A DNA stretch of 64,000 bases, taken from contig POWB01000004.1 of assembly GCA_010912705.1 (NCBI GenBank), forward strand, positions 58,470 to 122,469. Direction: 5' to 3'. The notes under the pieces are model-generated. The model saw nothing but the letters and a program-made list of their open reading frames with translations. It had not been told where the DNA came from and searched no databases. This document shows, in pieces, positions 17,027 through 25,892 of the stretch (position 1 is the first letter of the stretch; each line of letters begins with the position of its first letter). Source of the DNA: Halochromatium sp. (GTDB lineage: Bacteria; Pseudomonadota; Gammaproteobacteria; Chromatiales; Chromatiaceae). The translations under genes were made by a program, and so were the position numbers.

Positions 17027-18007
17027 CTACCACTCCGTAATCGCCGCACCGCTGGTCGGTACGCGGTAGTCCGGCTCCAGCTCGCCTGGCGCCTTGCTGC
17101 CAAGGAGATCGTCCTGGATGATGCCATCGTCTTGTTTATCCGCCGCAACACGCTCGAAGGTCTGTTGATCGACCCGCAGCCCCCAGCGCTCGACCCGCTC
17201 GATCTTGCCGGTTTCTTCATTGCGCACCGGCACCGAAATCGGTCGCCCGCCAGCCCCGATCGCCTCGACGATTAGATAATAGTTGCGCGCATCAGGATTG
17301 GCCTCCGGGATGCGCCAGACACCGCTGCGCACACCGGGCTGATTCACCACCCGAAGCTGATAGCCCACCACCAGCTGATCGCGCAGCTGTTCGAGCTGGG
17401 TGAGCTGATCGCGAGCCTGCCCTGTCTCGCCCTCTCTGAGCGCTTGCTGGGCCGCAGCCAGAAGCTGATCGGCCTGCGCATCCACCGTCTGCGATCGCGC
17501 CATCTCGCGCACCTGCGCGTGCCGCTCCTCAAGCTCGCCAGGCAAGGCCTGGCGCGGCATGACGACCAGCAGGAACCAAGCTGCGAACAGGAGCAACAGC
17601 AGCGTCAAGCCGCCCAACAGCCACTTGCCCCAGGTGCCGCGGCTGACATAGATGCGCGCCAAGCTGACGGCAAAGGACGGCGCCGGCGGCTGATAGACAA
17701 AGCGATCCTCGCGCAGCGCCCGCACGCCTTCAGCAAGCACGGCCTCGCTGACCTCGATACCTTGCGCCTGATACACGCGCTGCAGCCGCGCCTTTAAGGC
17801 CGCCTCACGCTGGCCACTGTCGAGTTCCTGCTCAACCAAACGCTGCTGGCGGCGCAAGGTGTCGACGACGTCCATCGCCAGCATCATGTCATCCAGCGGA
17901 GCCGTCATGGCTGCCGCTCCCGTCCCGCTGTGCTCGGGACTCTGACTCTGTTTATCGCTCTGCTTTGGCATCCCAAGTGCGTCCTGCTCCAATAACGAGG
18001 TCGACAT
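17027..18007 (-). CDS. DUF6384-like membrane-anchored coiled-coil protein
   Basis: A 326-aa protein with a cytoplasmic helical N-terminus, one strong membrane segment near residues 135-155 (WLLGGLTLLLLLFAAWFLLV), a coiled coil, and a C-terminal beta-rich domain (QLRVVNQPGVRSGVWRIPEA, NYYLIVEAIG) that would be extracytoplasmic. It resembles proteins annotated DUF6384; function unknown. The start overlaps the upstream gene stop by one base (TGATG), implying coupled translation. With its neighbours it forms a membrane-anchored complex candidate. Confidence 0.7.
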   Translation of the reverse strand: MSTSLLEQDALGMPKQSDKQSQSPEHSGTGAAAMTAPLDDMMLAMDVVDTLRRQQRLVEQELDSGQREAALKARLQRVYQAQGIEVSEAVLAEGVRALREDRFVYQPPAPSFAVSLARIYVSRGTWGKWLLGGLTLLLLLFAAWFLLVVMPRQALPGELEERHAQVREMARSQTVDAQADQLLAAAQQALREGETGQARDQLTQLEQLRDQLVVGYQLRVVNQPGVRSGVWRIPEANPDARNYYLIVEAIGAGGRPISVPVRNEETGKIERVERWGLRVDQQTFERVAADKQDDGIIQDDLLGSKAPGELEPDYRVPTSGAAITEW

Positions 18008-19182
18008 CAGGCCGCAGCCAAGTCATGCCCCAGCTCGGTCAGCCGCGCCATGCGCCGCTTGCCATCCTCGACCGCATCGCGGATCTCCTCGGCGTTACGG
18101 GTCGCGGCGATGCGCATCTCCTCGATGATCTCGCGCGAATGGGTCTGGTAGTTGACCACCGAGTCGACCAGCTTCTTCACCGATTCAGCACGGATCGTCG
18201 GCCCATAGCCGGCCTTGATCGCCGCTTCTTGAACCTTACCGCCGATATCCGCCAGCACTTCAAGAGACTGGCTGATCCCGTCCTTCATCGCATTGACCGT
18301 CTCAGTGGTCTCAGCGAGGCCGAACATGCCCGTGAACGAGGCACTGAGGGCGGTCAGCACGGTCTCGTTGGTGGTGAAGAAGCTGATCGCCTGCTGATAG
18401 AGCCGCTCCTTGGCGTTGGTGGTCTGCAGCAACCGCGCCATCACCACCTCGGAGGTGTTGTAGGAGACGGTCAGATTGTCAGAGAGATCCTTGGCAATCT
18501 GATACCGCTTGTCGACATTCTGCAGCGCCCGCACCTGCTCATCGCGGGCCATCTCCAGCCGGGCGCGCGCCGCCGCATCCTCGCCACTGAAGGCATCGAT
18601 CTGCTGCATCGCCTGGTCGACCTCAGCACGCGCCGCCTCCAGCGCTGCTTCAGCCTTCTTCAGCACCTCCAGTGCGAGGACTTCGGATGACTTGAGCGCG
18701 CCGCGGAAATCCTGATAGGCATCCAGGATGCGCTGCTCGCGCTGGATCTGATCGTTGGTGCTAGCGGTCACCTCCAGGTAGCTGGCCTTGATCTTATCGA
18801 AACGCTTCGGGATGTCACCACGCGTCGCCTTCATCCACACATTGGACAGGCGCTCAAAGGTATCGATCTGACCATCCTCGAGCTGATCGACCATCATCTT
18901 GGCATCGTGACGGATGCTGTTGAAGGCATTGGTGATCTCCTCGAAGCGATTACCAACCTCCATCGCCTGCACCTGTTGACGGACCACCGTATTAAAGGTC
19001 GAGGCCTGGGCTAGCGTGCGGGCAATGGCGGTCACCCGCTCCTCATCGAGCACGGCGATGGCATCCAGTAACGGGATCATCGGATCATCAGCGCTGCGCT
19101 GCTTGCTGGGCAGTAGGCCCATCTCATGCAGGGTATTCATCGCTTTATCCAGGTGCTGCATCGGGGCTGCAGTGGTGCTCAT
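18007..19182 (-). CDS. Hypothetical helical protein (TelA-like architecture)
   Basis: A 391-aa, nearly all-helical cytoplasmic protein. The layout of long helices with a charged central coiled coil (about residues 160-250) resembles toxic-anion-resistance (TelA/KlaA) proteins and some proteins annotated as cell surface protein, but I see no decisive motif. It is the first gene of the three-gene unit with the DUF6384-like and Gly-rich coiled-coil proteins. The divergent spacer upstream (19183-19698) is repeat-rich. Confidence 0.65.
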   Translation of the reverse strand: MSTTAAPMQHLDKAMNTLHEMGLLPSKQRSADDPMIPLLDAIAVLDEERVTAIARTLAQASTFNTVVRQQVQAMEVGNRFEEITNAFNSIRHDAKMMVDQLEDGQIDTFERLSNVWMKATRGDIPKRFDKIKASYLEVTASTNDQIQREQRILDAYQDFRGALKSSEVLALEVLKKAEAALEAARAEVDQAMQQIDAFSGEDAAARARLEMARDEQVRALQNVDKRYQIAKDLSDNLTVSYNTSEVVMARLLQTTNAKERLYQQAISFFTTNETVLTALSASFTGMFGLAETTETVNAMKDGISQSLEVLADIGGKVQEAAIKAGYGPTIRAESVKKLVDSVVNYQTHSREIIEEMRIAATRNAEEIRDAVEDGKRRMARLTELGHDLAAA

Positions 19183-19305
19183 GGCGGGTCCTCTTAATGC
19201 GCGTGCAGTCGAATAAGGGGGTCGTAGGAAATCAACAGGGAATCATCAGGGAGTCATCAGGAGGGGGCCCAGTCGCCCCAGACAAACAAGCCGCAAGGTC
19301 TGCCG

Positions 19306-19355
19306 ATCAGCTTACCACCCGTTAGCTTGCGCCAATCAGCTTGCCACCCGTTAGC
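19306..19355. repeat. Pair of 21-bp direct repeats
   Basis: Two copies (19306-19326 and 19335-19355) of a 21-bp unit with core CCACCCGTTAGC differ at one base and are separated by 8 bp. They lie in the divergent spacer between the three-gene unit and trpB2. Confidence 0.8.
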
Positions 19356-19395
19356 CCGTGACAGTAACGCCAAGCCCTGACATCGACAAGCCATG

Positions 19396-19443
19396 GTCGA
19401 CGATCAAGGCCGACGATCAAGGTCGACGATCAAGGCCGACGAC
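19396..19443. repeat. 13-bp tandem repeat array (about 3.7 copies)
   Basis: Units GTCGACGATCAAG and GCCGACGATCAAG alternate: 19396-19408, 19409-19421, 19422-19434 and a partial 19435-19443. Apart from this array and the 21-bp repeats, the 516-bp divergent spacer 19183-19698 holds no supported gene. Confidence 0.85.
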
Positions 19444-19698
19444 TAAAGAGTTGCGCAAGCACCCTTCAGCCAACACCGATAACCTGTCAAACTTGCCGAC
19501 GCCGCAAGCACTGGCCAGAGATCGCCAGTACCCATGGCGGCGAACGTGCCATCGCACCAATAGCCATTCGCCCTGACTGCCGGCTGACTGCCGGATTTGA
19601 CGAACAGATAACGCTAGCGTTCTAGCGTTCTGGCCTGCCTCGGCCGGCGATCAGGTAGAACGGCCACAAAATACGACTGGGGAAACCGAGAAACGATC

Positions 19699-21060
19699 AT
19701 GTCCGACAGCGTCAAGTACCTGCTCGACGAAGAGCACCTGCCCAAGTTCTGGTACAACATCAACGCCGACCTACCCGAGCCGATGGCGCCCGTGCTCCAC
19801 CCCGGCACCAAAACGCCCATCACGCCCGATGACCTCGCCCCGATCTTCCCGCGCGCTGTGATCGAGCAGGAGATGAGCACCGAGCGCGAGGTCGAGATCC
19901 CCAAGCCGGTCCGTGACGTCTACCGGCAATGGCGCCCATCACCCTTGTTCCGCGCCCGCCGACTCGAGCAAGCGCTGGATACCCCGGCCCGGATCTACTA
20001 CAAATACGAGGGCGTCAGCCCCGCCGGCTCGCACAAGCCGAATACCGCGATTCCACAAGCCTTCTACAACAAGATCGAAGGCGTGAAGCGCATCACCACC
20101 GAGACCGGCGCCGGTCAATGGGGCTCGTCACTGGCGCTGGCCGGCACCTTCTTCGACCTCGAGATCGTCGTCTTCATGGTCAAGGTCAGCTTCAACCATA
20201 AGCCCTACCGCCGCGCCTACATGGAGACCCTCGGCGCCGAGTGCATCGCCAGCCCGAGTGAGCGCACCCAGTCCGGGCGTGCCATCCTTGCCGAGCATCC
20301 AGACAGTACCGGCAGTCTCGGCATCGCCATCAGTGAGGCCGTCGAGCTGGCGGTCCAGCGCGACGACACCCGCTACGCGCTGGGCAGCGTGCTCAACCAT
20401 GTCCTGCTGCATCAGACCGTCACCGGACTCGAATCGATCGAGCAGATGCAGATGGCCGACGACTACCCGGACATGGTCATCGGCTGCACCGGCGGCGGCA
20501 GCAACTTCGCCGGCATCGCCTTCCCCTTCCTGCACCAGGCCATGCGCGACGACCTAAAGACCGAGTTCATCGCGGTCGAGCCCTCAGCCTGCCCGACCCT
20601 GACCAAGGGCGCCTTCGCCTACGACTTTGGCGACACCGCTCATCTGACCCCATTGGTCAAGATGTATACGCTTGGCTCGACCTTCGTGCCACCCGGCTTC
20701 CATGCCGGCGGGCTGCGTTATCACGGCATGGCGCCACAGATCAGTCATCTGGCCAAGCTGGGCTTGATCAAGCCACGCTCCTACAATCAGCTCGAATGCT
20801 TTGATGCGGGCATCCGTTTCGCCAAGGCCGAAGGGATCTTGCCTGCGCCAGAGGCCAACCACGCCGTGCGCGCCGCCATCCACGAGGCTGAGAAATGCCG
20901 CGAGTCCGGAGAGTCGAAGGCGATCTTGTTCAACCTCTGCGGTCACGGACACTTCGACATGCAGGCCTACATGGACTATAGAGAAGGCAAGCTCGATGAT
21001 CTGAGCTATGACGAAGGCGAGATGGCCATGGCCCTCGCGGGATTGCCCAGCGGCTGTTAG
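19699..21060 (+). CDS. trpB2: Tryptophan synthase beta-like protein TrpB2
   Basis: A PLP-dependent enzyme making L-tryptophan from indole and serine. At 453 aa, with an extended N-terminus ([15 protein letters not shown]), it belongs to the TrpB2 subgroup rather than TrpB1. The PLP lysine is Lys113 in GSHKPN and the phosphate-binding loop is GCTGGGSNF near residues 262-270. No trpA or other trp gene is adjacent, as is usual for TrpB2, which is thought to salvage indole or act on other substrates. The TrpB2 assignment is firm; the physiological role here is inferred. Confidence 0.92.
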   Translation: MSDSVKYLLDEEHLPKFWYNINADLPEPMAPVLHPGTKTPITPDDLAPIFPRAVIEQEMSTEREVEIPKPVRDVYRQWRPSPLFRARRLEQALDTPARIYYKYEGVSPAGSHKPNTAIPQAFYNKIEGVKRITTETGAGQWGSSLALAGTFFDLEIVVFMVKVSFNHKPYRRAYMETLGAECIASPSERTQSGRAILAEHPDSTGSLGIAISEAVELAVQRDDTRYALGSVLNHVLLHQTVTGLESIEQMQMADDYPDMVIGCTGGGSNFAGIAFPFLHQAMRDDLKTEFIAVEPSACPTLTKGAFAYDFGDTAHLTPLVKMYTLGSTFVPPGFHAGGLRYHGMAPQISHLAKLGLIKPRSYNQLECFDAGIRFAKAEGILPAPEANHAVRAAIHEAEKCRESGESKAILFNLCGHGHFDMQAYMDYREGKLDDLSYDEGEMAMALAGLPSGC

Positions 21061-21143
21061 GTTAGCCCCCAGGCGTCCACCGCACCCCGATGCCACCCAT
21101 AACGATGGCGGACCTCGCAAGAGCATCCGCCGCGGAGATAGCG

Positions 21144-22250
21144 ATGCCAGAAACCTCTGCAAGCAAGCTGTCAAGCCACCAGCGGCTCGCGTGGCGGCGC
21201 GATGCGTTCCGCCGGATGGCGCTGAGCGCGGCCGGACTCCTGATCTGCGCGACCAGTTTAATGGCGGACGACGCTGCCACAGGGAACGCCACAACGTCAG
21301 GCGCTGCAACGCAAGCCAGCGCAGACAACGTTGAGCCGCAGGCTAATGGCACGCGCATCAGCTCAGAACGGCCAACGCCCGGACAGGTAGCAGAAGCCCA
21401 AACCGAAGCTGAGCTCGATCAGGTCCAGGAAGCACCCGAAAACGACCAGTCGCCGGTCGCGTCACTGCGGTCAAAGCTCGATGCCGTCGAAGCCGAGAAG
21501 GCGCGACTGAGCCTGCAGCTCGACCTACTGAATCGCAAGCAGGTCGACCTCGAAGCGCAAGCCCGTGAGCTCGACCAAGTGCGACGCCAGCTTTACCACA
21601 GTCAGACGGCCGCCGAGCGAGCCGAGATACAAGCCGAAGCGCTGCGCACTGAGATCGAGCAGCTCAAGCAACAGCGCGAGCTTGCAGCCCAGAAACACAC
21701 CGCGCAGCTGACCGCTTCCGAGCTGCGTCTGCGCGAGCATAAAGATCGTCTCGGGGGCGTCGACGCACGCCTTCAACAACTCGAGCAGCAGCTCGCCCAG
21801 CGCGAGGCGCAGATTGCGCGCCTAGAGGCCGGCGATGCGAGACGCGCCGAAGCGAAGGATGCGCTCGAAGCACGTATTGCCGAGCTTCGTTCACTGCTGC
21901 CGGCCCCCGAGGGAGGCACAGTGACTGTGGCCGTCGCTGAGGCCCGGGCGAGGCAAGATGCCGAAAACCTCGAGCGGCTGATTCGCGAAGGACAGGGTAT
22001 TCGTAATCCTCAGCTTTGGCGGCAGATACGCGATACCGAGAATGCATTGCACCGCAGCCAGTATCTTCTGGCCCGCGCCCAGGGTAACCACACCCTGTAT
22101 CGGGTACGCCCGGGCGACTCTCTCGCACGCATCAGCGCCATGGTCTATGGCAATGATCAGTCCTGGACGCAAATCTTCGAGGCCAACCGGCATCTGCTTG
22201 ATGACCCAGACCGGGTACCGCCCGGGTTCACGCTCGTGATTCCCGAATGA
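21144..22250 (+). CDS. LysM domain coiled-coil envelope protein
   Basis: A 368-aa exported protein. After an arginine-rich N-terminus a hydrophobic stretch (ALSAAGLLICATSLMA, about residues 26-41) acts as signal or anchor. A long coiled coil follows (about residues 110-250). The C-terminal ~50 residues form a LysM peptidoglycan-binding module (YRVRPGDSLARISAMVYGND ... PPGFTLVIPE). The architecture resembles FimV-type polar proteins on a small scale. ATG 21144 is chosen because GGAGA lies upstream; an in-frame ATG at 21090 would add 18 residues. Confidence 0.8.
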   Translation: MPETSASKLSSHQRLAWRRDAFRRMALSAAGLLICATSLMADDAATGNATTSGAATQASADNVEPQANGTRISSERPTPGQVAEAQTEAELDQVQEAPENDQSPVASLRSKLDAVEAEKARLSLQLDLLNRKQVDLEAQARELDQVRRQLYHSQTAAERAEIQAEALRTEIEQLKQQRELAAQKHTAQLTASELRLREHKDRLGGVDARLQQLEQQLAQREAQIARLEAGDARRAEAKDALEARIAELRSLLPAPEGGTVTVAVAEARARQDAENLERLIREGQGIRNPQLWRQIRDTENALHRSQYLLARAQGNHTLYRVRPGDSLARISAMVYGNDQSWTQIFEANRHLLDDPDRVPPGFTLVIPE

Positions 22251-22509
22251 CGCCATGAAGGGGTCCGCTTAGCGACAAGGGTGGCTTGCCCAATGCGCAT
22301 TCTGCGCTCATAGCAATTGACGGAAGGCCAGCAGCTCAGTTGGCTTGCAGGCAGCACTGCAGGCTGAATAAGCTTGCTCCCGCAGCAACAAGGTTGCAGA
22401 CTAAGCGTGGCACGTTGGCTGTGATGGTCTATCCAGTCCGTGCTCGCTCGGTCTACGCAGTGCCAAGCCTCACTGCATGATCCATATCAGAAAAAGAGGA
22501 GTCGAACCG

Positions 22510-22749
22510 ATGTCATTCAAGTATCAAGCACTCGCCATGACCGCAGCGCTGGCATTTAGCGCCAGCGGCTTAGTGATGGCCTCAGAGTCAGAGACCGAGA
22601 TCCTCGTCTCGGGTGACGAGCCGATGAATGTGGATAACGCGGCTGAAGTCAGCGATCCGACCCCGAATGCGGAAGAGCAGGCAGCGACCCAGGAGCAGAT
22701 GGACAAGGTTGAAGCGACCGACGGCGCGATTTCCGGAAAAGACGACTAA
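22510..22749 (+). CDS. Small secreted acidic protein
   Basis: A 79-aa product with a clear signal peptide (ALAMTAALAFSASGLVMA) followed by a short, acidic, probably disordered mature part. Not recognised. The start is set by GAGGAG upstream of ATG 22510; an in-frame ATG at 22477 lacks this. The spacer 22251-22509 before it shows no other gene. Confidence 0.6.
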   Translation: MSFKYQALAMTAALAFSASGLVMASESETEILVSGDEPMNVDNAAEVSDPTPNAEEQAATQEQMDKVEATDGAISGKDD

Positions 22750-22826
22750 CCACAGCGCCGAGACGCACCAAATTGATTCGCGGGAACAGCGAAAACTCAG
22801 TCGGGGCATGGATGCCCCAGTGCCAC

Positions 22827-23040
22827 TCACTGAGACGGCGCGGAGCCTTTTTCGATCCCGGCCTCATACAATCGAGCACAAGCACGACCATCGCGCTTGG
22901 CAGCATAAAGAGCTGCATCCGATGCACGTGACAGATCCCCGAATTCAGTACCCTGCTCGGGACACAGGCTAATTCCAATGGACAGACTAATCTGAATCCA
23001 GCGGCAGGCTTCACGAAGCGCCGCGACTTGGATCGACATC
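22827..23040 (-). pseudogene. Diguanylate cyclase (GGDEF) 3' remnant
   Basis: The minus strand encodes the C-terminal end of a GGDEF domain: ISLSIGISLCPEQGTEF followed by ASDAALYAAKRDGR, then stop. The GGDEF signature and everything upstream are missing, replaced by the arsR promoter region. Only about 65 residues remain, so it cannot be a cyclase. Confidence 0.75.
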
Positions 23041-23094
23041 GCTGATTTTCCTGTATGCTCGTCGTGCGCAGATCTCAATCCTGACAGGGGCCAC

Positions 23095-23448
23095 ATGAAC
23101 ATCGACCCCAGTGCCTTCTACGGCGCACTCGCCCACCCCACCCGATTGCGAACCCTGATGCTGCTCGGTCATTACTCCGAGCTCTGTGTCTGCGAGCTCA
23201 CCTATGCGATCGGGGTCAGTCAACCACACCTTTCGCGCCACCTAGCCCAGCTTCGTGAACAGGGGTTGGTAACCGATCGGCGTGCCAGCACCTGGGTCTA
23301 CTATCGGATCAATCGCGCCTTGCCAGCCTGGGCCAAGGTCGTGCTCAGCGAAACCCAGAGCGGGCTTCAATCAACTCAACCCTTCGTTGACGACACCACC
23401 GCACTCAACAGGATGCCGAACCGCCCAGACGCACCACGCTGTGCCTGA
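23095..23448 (+). CDS. arsR: ArsR/SmtB-family arsenic-responsive repressor
   Basis: A 117-aa winged-helix repressor that would release the downstream arsenic genes when arsenite binds. The N-terminus (FYGALAHPTRLRTLMLL) and recognition helix (VSQPHLSRHLAQLREQGLV) are typical. Cys31 and Cys33 in ELCVCEL form the classic As(III) site. It heads a co-directional arsenic locus. AGGGGCC precedes the ATG. The candidate operator seen before the PstS and permease genes is not found directly upstream of arsR. Confidence 0.9.
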   Translation: MNIDPSAFYGALAHPTRLRTLMLLGHYSELCVCELTYAIGVSQPHLSRHLAQLREQGLVTDRRASTWVYYRINRALPAWAKVVLSETQSGLQSTQPFVDDTTALNRMPNRPDAPRCA

Positions 23449-23586
23449 ATCAGGTTGACGGGCAAGGCGGCGCCCCGGCATTAGGCGAAAAACTGATGAC
23501 AGCTCTAGCGACGACGCTGGAGCAAACGCTGCTTGCGTCGAGCAGGGTTCAGACGCATGTCATCAATCCGTAAACATTTGGTCATC

Positions 23587-23601
23587 CATATATTCGAGTC
23601 A
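23587..23601 (+). promoter_or_regulatory. Candidate ArsR operator upstream of the PstS-like gene
   Basis: CATATATTCGAGTCA lies 52 bases before the PstS-like start. A closely similar sequence occurs at 27898-27913 before the second half of the locus. Its AT-rich core in high-GC DNA resembles known ArsR sites built around CATATAT. Confidence 0.4.
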
Positions 23602-23652
23602 GGCTATAGACTAGACCGACCGCTGAGATCCACGTGCCCCTCGGAGACCAAG

Positions 23653-24729
23653 ATGCGCCTGCCAATTCCATTCGCGATCACTGCTTCGGTATCTGTCCTT
23701 TGCGCAACGCTGCTAGGCGCCTGCCAGCCGCAGCAACCGGGTGACACCGCAGCCGACCAGCCTCAACAGTCGCCCAACGCTGAGACAATCACCGCCGCCG
23801 GCTCCTCATTCGCGGCCCCGATGTTCAACCAATGGCTCCAGGTCTACGGCACTGAGCATCCAAACCTGAGCCTAAGCTACGACTCGATCGGCAGCGGCGC
23901 CGGCATCGAGCGCTTCCTCGCCGGCAGCGTCGATATCGGCGCCACCGATGCGCCCTTGCGCGGCGATGAGGACAAGCAGTTTGAAGGCCACTTCGCGCAA
24001 CTACCCATCACCGGCGGCATGATCGCCATCGCCTACAACCTGCCAGGCGTGCAGGGGCCGATCAACCTGCCGCGCGATGTCTACTCCGACATCTTCCTCG
24101 GCAAGTCCTTCCGCTGGGATGATCCACGCCTGGTCGCCGCCAACCCTGGGATCGATCTGCCGCCAAAGCTGATCCAGGTCGTCGGCCGCCGCGATTCGAG
24201 CGGCACCACCTTTGCCTTCACGAACCACCTCGCCGCGATCAACCAGGACTGGGCTGCCGGCCCCGGCGTGAGCAAAAAGATCGACTGGCCGGGTGGCGCC
24301 ATGGAAGCCAGGGGCAACGAAGGCGTCGCACAGCGAATCAAGGTCACCGAGGGCTCCATCGGCTACGTCGAGGCCGGCTTCGCGCAGCGCCTTGGCCTCT
24401 CACTCGCTTGGCTGGAGAACCAAGCCGGTGGTTACGTACAGCCCAACGTCGAGACCGGGCGCCGCGGCCTCGCCGATGGCTCTGATAACCCCCCAAGCGA
24501 TCTGACTCGTACCATCCCCGACCCGCAGGGTGCTCGATCCTACCCGATCGTCACCTACACCTGGGCGTTGGTCCGCGATGCCTACGAGCCCGCCGACAAG
24601 ACCGCGAAGGTGCACGATCTGATCCGTTGGACGCTGACCGAAGGCCAGCAATACGCCGAGGAATTGCGCTACGTGCCGCTACCAGAGAATCTCGTTCAAG
24701 CAGCTCTGGCCGAGTTGGATAGCCTCTAG
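23653..24729 (+). CDS. pstS: PstS-like phosphate/arsenate-binding lipoprotein
   Basis: A 358-aa periplasmic oxyanion-binding protein of the PstS family. The N-terminus is a lipoprotein signal (ATLLGACQP, lipobox Cys near residue 22). Family ligand-binding stretches are visible: AAGSSFAAPMFNQW, DSIGSGAGIERFLAGSVDIG, ATDAPL, and RRDSSGTTFAFTNHL. No pstCAB genes follow. Its place between arsR and the GAPDH/arsJ pair suggests a role in arsenate handling or phosphate selectivity under arsenic stress, which is inference. ATG 23653 gives an intact signal; an in-frame upstream start at 23533 is not needed. Confidence 0.88.
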   Translation: MRLPIPFAITASVSVLCATLLGACQPQQPGDTAADQPQQSPNAETITAAGSSFAAPMFNQWLQVYGTEHPNLSLSYDSIGSGAGIERFLAGSVDIGATDAPLRGDEDKQFEGHFAQLPITGGMIAIAYNLPGVQGPINLPRDVYSDIFLGKSFRWDDPRLVAANPGIDLPPKLIQVVGRRDSSGTTFAFTNHLAAINQDWAAGPGVSKKIDWPGGAMEARGNEGVAQRIKVTEGSIGYVEAGFAQRLGLSLAWLENQAGGYVQPNVETGRRGLADGSDNPPSDLTRTIPDPQGARSYPIVTYTWALVRDAYEPADKTAKVHDLIRWTLTEGQQYAEELRYVPLPENLVQAALAELDSL

Positions 24730-24829
24730 CCCGAATGTTTCACGCGAAGCCGCGAAGCCACGAAGAATACGGATCTTGCGGCCAACAGTTGACCTGGTTA
24801 GTTTCACTTTATCCCCCGGAGGATGACTC

Positions 24830-25879
24830 TTGATCACCCGCATCGGCATCAACGGCTTCGGCCGCATGGGCAGACTTGCGCTGCGCGCGGCCATCGACCG
24901 CAAGGCAAAGGCAGCCACCAAGCACAAGCACCCAGGCAACAACCTGGAATTCATCCGCATCAACGAGATCGCCTGCGACGCCGCTGGCTCAGCCCATCTG
25001 TTGCAATTCGACTCGGTGCATGGCCGCTGGAGCCAGGATTGCCGCAGCAGCCAAACCGGCAATGCCGAGCAGATCAGCCTCGACGGGCAAACGCTCGCCT
25101 ACAGCCAGCACAAGACCATCGCCGAGGGCGACTGGTCGGACTGCGACATCGTCATCGAGGCCACCGGCAAGCACCACAAACAGCCTGAGCTGTTGCAAGG
25201 TTATCTCGACCAAGGCGTCAAGAAGGTCCTGGTCGCCGCGCCGACCAAGGGCGCACTCGACATCGTCTACGGCGTTAACCACGATCGCTACGACCCCGCC
25301 GCGCACCCGATCGTCACCGCCGCCTCCTGCACCACCAACTGCCTCGCGCCCGTGGTCAAGGTCATGCACGAGCAAGTCGGCATCCATCACGGCTGCATGA
25401 CCACCATCCACAACATCACCAACACCCAGCGCATCGTCGACCTGGGTCACAAGGATCTCCGCCGCGCCCGCGCTTGCGGCCAATCGCTGATCCCGACCAC
25501 CACCGGCTCCGCCAAGGCGATCACCAAGATCTTCCCGGAGCTTGAAGGCAAGCTCAACGGCCATGCCGTGCGCGTGCCGCTGCTCAACGCCTCGCTCACC
25601 GATTTCGTCTTCGAGGCCAGGCGTCCAGTCACTGCCGAAGAGATCAACAGCCTGCTCAAAAGCGCAGCCGAAGGCGAGCTGGCCGGCATCCTCGGCTACG
25701 AAGAGCGCCCACTGGTCTCAGTCGATTACCTGAACGACCCCCGCTCCTCAATCGTCGATGCCCTCTCCACCATGGTCATCAACGACACCCAGGTGAAGCT
25801 CTACGCCTGGTACGACAACGAATGGGGCTATGTGAACCGCATGGTCGACATCGCCGAGATGCTCGCCGCCTCTCTCTAG
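24830..25879 (+). CDS. gap: ArsJ-associated glyceraldehyde-3-phosphate dehydrogenase
   Basis: This 349-aa GAPDH paralogue would use arsenate in place of phosphate to form unstable 1-arseno-3-phosphoglycerate, which ArsJ exports. The NAD fold starts with [11 protein letters not shown]. The catalytic Cys167 lies in ASCTTNC, and His194 follows in MTTIHN. It ends with the family motif [12 protein letters not shown]. The start codon is TTG at 24830, supported by a strong GGAGG seven bases upstream; no in-frame ATG fits. arsJ follows after 13 bases. Central-metabolic GAPDH cannot be excluded from sequence alone, but the arsJ linkage is decisive for the call. Confidence 0.9.
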   Translation: MITRIGINGFGRMGRLALRAAIDRKAKAATKHKHPGNNLEFIRINEIACDAAGSAHLLQFDSVHGRWSQDCRSSQTGNAEQISLDGQTLAYSQHKTIAEGDWSDCDIVIEATGKHHKQPELLQGYLDQGVKKVLVAAPTKGALDIVYGVNHDRYDPAAHPIVTAASCTTNCLAPVVKVMHEQVGIHHGCMTTIHNITNTQRIVDLGHKDLRRARACGQSLIPTTTGSAKAITKIFPELEGKLNGHAVRVPLLNASLTDFVFEARRPVTAEEINSLLKSAAEGELAGILGYEERPLVSVDYLNDPRSSIVDALSTMVINDTQVKLYAWYDNEWGYVNRMVDIAEMLAASL

Positions 25880-25892
25880 CGGCAGGGCGCGC

